Shown: positions 58,879-64,000 of the stretch, piece after piece
Layout: each line of letters opens with the position of its first letter
Position numbering within the stretch: the first letter of the stretch is position 1
Source of the DNA: Marsupella aquatica
Lineage: Eukaryota > Marchantiophyta
NCBI GenBank assembly: GCA_973895155.1
Contig: OZ316895.1
Coordinates: 20,398,001-20,462,000, forward strand
Length of the DNA: 64,000 nt
Direction: 5' to 3'
Notes under the pieces: model-generated
Told to the model about the DNA's origin: nothing
What the model saw: only the letters and a program-made list of their open reading frames with translations
Databases searched by the model: none
Position numbers and translations under genes: made by a program

Positions 58879-60531
58879 ATGGCTTCTTCAAGGATGGCTT
58901 CTTCAACTCTGCGAAAGGCGGCTTGGCTTCATTCTAGTCGCTTCAATTCAACTGGAGCGAGGAGTCTCTTCTCCGCCGTTGCAGGAGCTCTTGAACCCAT
59001 TGTAAGGAATGACCCGCTTTCTGGAATTAAGCTGGGACTTACTATTCCCACTCCCTCAGTAGCAGCCGGGGTTGCTACTTCCACTCCTTGGGTGTGGAAA
59101 CATCAGCAAGGGCAATTTTCAACTGCCACCCTGAAGAAAGTGACGAAGGAGACCAGGGTGAAAGGAATGCTTACAGTCGATGAGCTAAAGCATCTTGTGG
59201 AGGATGATTTGATTGACACTGTGGTGGTCGGCCTGACTGATTGCTATGGACGCCTCGTTGGAAAGAGATACACAGCGCATTTCTTCTTGGAGAGTGCTGT
59301 ATCTGATGGGACTCATGCTTGCTCTTACCTACTCGCCACAGATATGGACATGGAGCCAGTTCCAGGCTACAGATTTGCTAGCTGGGAGCAGGGCTATGGG
59401 GATATTCATTTGGTGCCTGATATGAAGTCTCTTCGTGTTGCAAGCTGGCTGAAAAAGACAGCCCTTGTCCTGTGTGATGTGGTAGATGAGGAGACCCATA
59501 AGCTTGCACCACATGCTCCGAGATCAGTCTTGAAAAAACAGATCAATGAAGCACACAAATTTGCTGGTTTTACACCAATGGCAGCTTCCGAATTGGAGTA
59601 TTTTTTGTACAGAGACAATTTTGAACAGGCTAAGAGAAAAGGGTATACGGGATTGGAGCCAGTCGGTTGGCACAGGGAGGACTATCACATCCTGCAAGGA
59701 TCACGTGAGGAGTTCTTCAATGGCCCTGCACGCTGGCATCTGGATGCTTCTGGTGTGCCAGTTGAAAATAGTAAAGGTGAGTTTGGCATAGGTCAGCATG
59801 AGCTCAATGTCAAGTATGCTGAAATCCTTGAAATGGCAGATCGGCATGTCGTGTATAAGCAATGCTTGAAGGAGCTTGCAGATCAATTACAAGTCTCCGT
59901 CACATTTATGGCTAAGCCTCATGTGGACCAGCCTGGCTCAAGTAGTCATCTCCACTTGAGTCTTTCAAAGGACGGAAAGAATATCTTTGATGGGGACAAG
60001 AAACTCGGAGCAATGTCTTGTAGTGATGAATTTCGATGGTTTCTTGGAGGTTGGATGAAGCATACTCCAGCACTTATGGTGTTCTATGCTCCAAATGTCA
60101 ATTCGTACAAGCGATTCATTTCTGGAAGTTGGGCCCCCACTCAAATTGTATGGAGTAGGGACAATCGAACAGCGCCATTCCGTCTAATTGGTGCAGGCAA
60201 GTCATTACGCATCGAGTGCAGATTACCAGGGGCAGATTGCAATCCGTATTTGGCGTTTGCAGCAGCACTTGCATCAGGACTGGATGGCATTCGACATAAA
60301 ATTGAACCACCAGCAGGGTTTGAGGGTGATGTGTATAAGGGTGAGAATCTCTTACGCGTTCCACAAACTTTGGGAGAAGCGGCGAATTTGTTTCAAAACA
60401 GTGCATTTGCAAAAAAGATCCTGGGAGATGATGTACATCATCACTACGCCCATTTTTTCCAAACAGAATATATCTCGTATCAGCAAGCTGTCACTGACTG
60501 GGAAAGGAACCGGTACTTTGAGCAAATCTAA
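58879..60531 (+). CDS. Type-I glutamine-synthetase-like ligase, organelle-targeted
   Basis: Intronless, 550 aa from ATG 58879; a second in-frame ATG lies at 58894, created by a 15-bp doubling of ATGGCTTCTTCA. Residues 1 to about 95 are Ser/Ala/Arg-rich without acidic clusters, typical of a mitochondrial or plastid presequence. The GS beta-grasp follows (from about 97, LTDCYGRLVGKR). The catalytic barrel has metal Glu residues in SELEYFLY (about 237-244) and FGIGQHELN (about 302-310), the substrate His loop GSSSHLHLSL (about 353-362), Arg motif NRTAPFR (about 429-435) and RIECRLPGADCNPYLA (from about 444). The family joins glutamate to ammonia or an amine at ATP cost. The sequence flavour is closest to bacterial GlnA-like or gamma-glutamylpolyamine synthetases rather than plant GSII, so the amine substrate is unknown. 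Bacterial origin is inference. Confidence 0.92.
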   Translation: MASSRMASSTLRKAAWLHSSRFNSTGARSLFSAVAGALEPIVRNDPLSGIKLGLTIPTPSVAAGVATSTPWVWKHQQGQFSTATLKKVTKETRVKGMLTVDELKHLVEDDLIDTVVVGLTDCYGRLVGKRYTAHFFLESAVSDGTHACSYLLATDMDMEPVPGYRFASWEQGYGDIHLVPDMKSLRVASWLKKTALVLCDVVDEETHKLAPHAPRSVLKKQINEAHKFAGFTPMAASELEYFLYRDNFEQAKRKGYTGLEPVGWHREDYHILQGSREEFFNGPARWHLDASGVPVENSKGEFGIGQHELNVKYAEILEMADRHVVYKQCLKELADQLQVSVTFMAKPHVDQPGSSSHLHLSLSKDGKNIFDGDKKLGAMSCSDEFRWFLGGWMKHTPALMVFYAPNVNSYKRFISGSWAPTQIVWSRDNRTAPFRLIGAGKSLRIECRLPGADCNPYLAFAAALASGLDGIRHKIEPPAGFEGDVYKGENLLRVPQTLGEAANLFQNSAFAKKILGDDVHHHYAHFFQTEYISYQQAVTDWERNRYFEQI

Positions 60532-60772
60532 GATAGCCCCCATCAGATACAATAAGGTGGAAAAAGTGTTTGTAGCATGTTACAACGGCCATGTGCTAGA
60601 AACCTGAAGGCAAAACGGGATCACTCGTGGATTCTCTAGAGAGTCACATCTGGGCAGAGCATGTTTTGTTATTCAGCACACAATTATAGATCTACGCATG
60701 AATATTTGAGTGTATCAAGGTAGAGCTTCTATAAGTGCCTTTTACCTACTTGGTTAAAGAAGTCGCCAAGCG

Positions 60773-61040
60773 TTCAGTGCACATTAACAGGAGCAGATTG
60801 CGATCAGTATTCGGCACTTGCAGCACGATGTGCGTCAGAATTTGAGGCATTTGTCAAAAAATGGAGCCATCAGGAGGATTTGAAGGTGACGTATATAAAT
60901 AAACAAACTTCACAAAAGTTGGGAAAGTGGAGGTCTTGTTCCGAGACAATTTAGACCTTCACCATTCCCATTTTAAAAAGACAGAATAATTCATGTCTGC
61001 AATTTGTCTACTCGTGGGAAGAGAACCGCTCCTTTGTAAG
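60773..61040 (+). pseudogene. Decayed 3' fragment of the GS-like gene
   Basis: About 60773-60930 aligns with the coding stretch 60214-60385 (shared GCAGATTGC, GCA(C/G)TTGCAGCA, CCA(T/G)CAGGAGGATTTGA/CCAGCAGGGTTTGA, AAACTT...AAAGTTGGGA). About 60955-61040 aligns with the last 90 coding bases (CATTTT..AA..ACAGAATA, ACTCGTGGGAAGAGAACCG against ACTGACTGGGAAAGGAACCG). The intervening part is deleted. Frames are broken. It is a relic of a tandem copy or partial duplication about 0.25 kb downstream of the intact gene. Confidence 0.75.
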
Positions 61041-64000
61041 GAACCACACTTCACAGCTGCAGAGTATAGATAGCATGTCGCAATAACCAAGAGGCAAGTT
61101 GAACCTCCACATGCGTCTTCTAATGCAGGCTCAATCCGAGGCCACAGGAGGACCAAAGTATTATATCTCCCTCCTACGATGGGGAGCTCCCAAGGTTCGA
61201 CAATATTTGGACCTCATTCTGTGTTTTTCCGGTTACAATGGAAAACATTGTTGAATGACGTTTAAGCTTGCCCGTTGGACCCTCTGAAGTACATAAGCAG
61301 CATGACATTGCATAAACAGTCAGCTTCCAAGACGTATATTCTCCTGTCTGGCCCTACTTTGGATTGGGCTGATCCTGCTTTTCACATACTGGCATTGTTC
61401 GTTTAGTTCCATCTTCTGTGAGATAAGAAGAGAATTGCAATGGGTCCAACAGGAAAGAATCACAAGCCAGCTTGGTCAATCCTTGCGTTGTATGTATGTT
61501 GGCCATGTATGTTGCTTGATAGTATAGCACTGGAAGTTTCCGAAATCAGGGGAGCTTCTTGCTTGGATCCCCACTCTTTCATTGGCAATTAATAGCGTTG
61601 TTTTCTCGAGCAGTTGATGGACTCAGAAAGTAACATTCTGGCACGGTCCACATCTCAGATTTTACGTTCCTCGTTGATTTGTGAACCTCAGTCAGTCAAC
61701 TAATAGAAACAGACTCCACCACAGTTGCAGTTACCATTCCTTTAAACTTTGATCCGACTAGCTTCGATCGAATGTGACTATGGGATAACCTCATCATACA
61801 TTTGGCTACAAAAAGCTGACTGTATCTATGTAGACACTGCAACTCGTTTTGTTTTCACTCCTTCACAGGTTCCATTTGTTCAATGGATTTGTCGTAACTG
61901 AGATGGACAGGACGAGATCAATTCCCGTGCAGTGGATGCTTGTAGATATCAGAAACCTCTTGATCCAGTACCTCGAATAGCCAACCTCTGAATTAATTTC
62001 TAAAATTTCGTCTTTATGGTTAATTTCTTCTCTTGCAAATATCTCCATCAAGCGTTATTTGAAGACACTTCACACGGTGGATTGAAATGAGAATCAAAGG
62101 TAGAGAACTCAATACTCTTAAAGTGGAAGCTTGTAGAAATCGGAATATAATGGATCCCTCAACTCAGAGAACATGTATTGCCAGATTAACAGGGGAACCC
62201 GCTCTTAACCAGAACTTCCACTGATTGCAACAGTTTGAGAGACCATTCTTTATGCTAAATGGAGAGTTTTTACTGGGCTCTTTTCACATGCACGCGTCCA
62301 GAAATGCTGCCAACATTGATAAATTAGAAGGTGTTATTGCCCAGATAATCCTCGAAATTTCTACAAGCTTGCAATATGGATCATAACATGTGTTTGCTCA
62401 CTGCCAGGTTGTTTGACTCAATTTTCAAAAGAGCCATTAGATGTAATCTTCCAGATTTACAATTTTTGTAATTTTATATTTAAGTAAAGTAAAAGATAAG
62501 CTTCGAAAGAGCAATAAGTTCAAAAAAGGGTTTGAACCAGGGTTTATGTGGGGAGAGTGCAAACACCACCATCCTCATCCTCTTGCAAGGGACACCAATG
62601 ACTCTCGTTCTTGTCTCGTGTGGACAAGGTGCCAAGTTGTAAATTGAGGGCTTGGACCTCTTTGAAATTTCAGGGAGTAACCAAGGTTTCTCAAGACAAT
62701 TGGAGAAATGTACAAACCAATGGCAAGTTTCCTGGCACTGCTAAGGACACTCGATATCATCGTCCATTTGAAGTAGGATTCAGAATTTCGGGGCGACTAT
62801 TTACTCGTTGGAAAGGATAACATGAGCACGGCAAAATTAGACTTGACTGCTATTTGTGGTGGTGACAGGATTGGCTACATTGATTTCATTTCCGGGTAAT
62901 GAACGACCTTCATTCTTCAGTTTCACAACCTCAAATAGTGGATTGAACTTCTTGTTTGTGCACTCTGATAGGGGTTACTCTGTTATTCTGAGGGGTTATT
63001 CTGGCAGTGCATCAAGCTCTCAACGGAAATTAAAAATGTACTCCTTAATTACAAACCCTTGAAATCTTTGAAATGTTGATTTTTTCATTATTGGAAGACT
63101 CTCGTCTTCAATGAAAACATCCAGGTTGTTTAAGAAAAATCGATGAAAACTAAAGACGTCAAGTTCTTTGTGTCCACTTGATAGGGATTTCTCTTTCACT
63201 TGTGTGGATTCGCGTGAACTACATACGACATGGGTTAGAATTTGACGTGATCACCTGATCCTCTACTCGGGTGCAAGATCTTGGATTTTGCGCGTACCAA
63301 AGTGAGATTTTAACTTCATCATTTCGGTCCATTGAGCAACCGTAGTATGCATGAAATGGGGTACTGACTGAGATTTCTCTATGGATCATCCTCGCTGTTG
63401 ACAGTTCTTGTGGTTGACAATATATAATTTCATAGAACCGTTTAGCACTCATTCTTTCAGACATGGTTAGACAGTTTGTCTTCCTCAAAGACTTTCTTTA
63501 GAATCGTTACAGTTCTCAACAACACTGATGTGCAGATGCCCTTGGCTACTAGCAGTGTTCAGGAAGAATTACCAGCTGGCCTTGGCCAAGAACAATTCGG
63601 GTTTGATCTCAAATCTTTTCTCCCTTTCATCTTGTAGGTTATTCCAGTCCTAAACGTTGATATCATGGCCAACAATCTGGCTCTCTAAAATCAATGAATT
63701 CTAAATGTTACGAATCCCATACATTCTTGTCTATTGACAACTGTTACAATTTACTATTCTAGTTGATTACGGAAGCTAGAAGATGTGGAGTTGTGTATAA
63801 GTATCTGGTTGAGTTCTTGTAATGCAAAGTTACGAGTCTATTAAATTGTCGTTGATGTAAGAACTTTGTCTGTTGTAAATCTTCCTTACAACAGAAAAGC
63901 ACACAAGTGGAAGAACAATTTACCAACCTTTACATGTTTCAATCCAAGCCATTGTTATTTACTTTCTTTATGTCAACATGGTTCATGTTGGGCAGCATAT
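61041..64000. other. No resolved gene; possible terminal exon at 63461-63637
   Basis: Nothing certain. At 63461-63637 a pyrimidine-rich acceptor (ATTCTTTCAG) precedes 58 open codons ending in TAG (for example QEELPAGLGQEQFGFDLKSF), which looks coding, but no matching upstream exon could be joined. Open frames at 62611-62820 and 62856-63062 also follow AG sites and end in stops. They are recorded as candidates only. Confidence 0.3.

Overview
The window looks like nuclear DNA of a land plant, probably a non-seed plant; that guess rests on gene content and I cannot place the species. Evidence for a plant: a three-exon MutS2 gene with a transit-peptide-like N-terminus, GT-AG introns, a Ty1/copia retrotransposon primed by initiator tRNA-Met, small TIR elements, and long gene-poor stretches full of decayed repeats. 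I found no tRNA or rRNA genes, CRISPR arrays or bacterial operons.

Three genes are well supported. (1) MutS2-like ATPase, + strand, 8532-11770, three exons, 866 aa, apparently without a C-terminal Smr domain. (2) An unrecognised gene, + strand, about 50933-53786, resolved here as ten short exons with compatible phases (303 aa); its C-terminal half has a degenerate U-box/RING-like look. (3) An intronless type-I (bacterial-style) glutamine-synthetase-like gene, + strand, 58879-60531, 550 aa, with an organelle-targeting-like N-terminus. They share no evident pathway.

Layout: 1-8.5 kb holds a broken minus-strand mobile-element-type ORF, a TIR element and repeats. 8.5-11.8 kb is MutS2. 11.8-23.9 kb is gene-poor with tandem and dispersed repeats. 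23.9-32.3 kb is a minus-strand coiled-coil ORF cut in two by a complete but defective copia element (24907-31439, TSD CGTGC). 32.7-33.5 kb is a GC-rich low-complexity island. 34-40 kb holds a related solo LTR (TSD TAATG), a TIR element (36465-36751), and a rearranged copia derivative with inverted LTRs whose two outer ends are both U5 ends (38393-39971, flanked by TGCTG). 40-50.9 kb is mostly unexplained sequence with a fold-back element and two adjacent hairpins. 50.9-53.8 kb is the ten-exon gene. 54-58 kb is tandem repeats, and 58.5-61 kb is the glutamine-synthetase locus with relics on both sides: a second copy of the presequence upstream and a decayed copy of the 3' coding end downstream.

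The points most worth a second look are the relics around the glutamine-synthetase gene, the inverted-LTR chimera, the ten-exon orphan gene, and the copia element whose LTRs match while its coding region is multiply broken. All homology statements are from reading the sequence; no database search was run.
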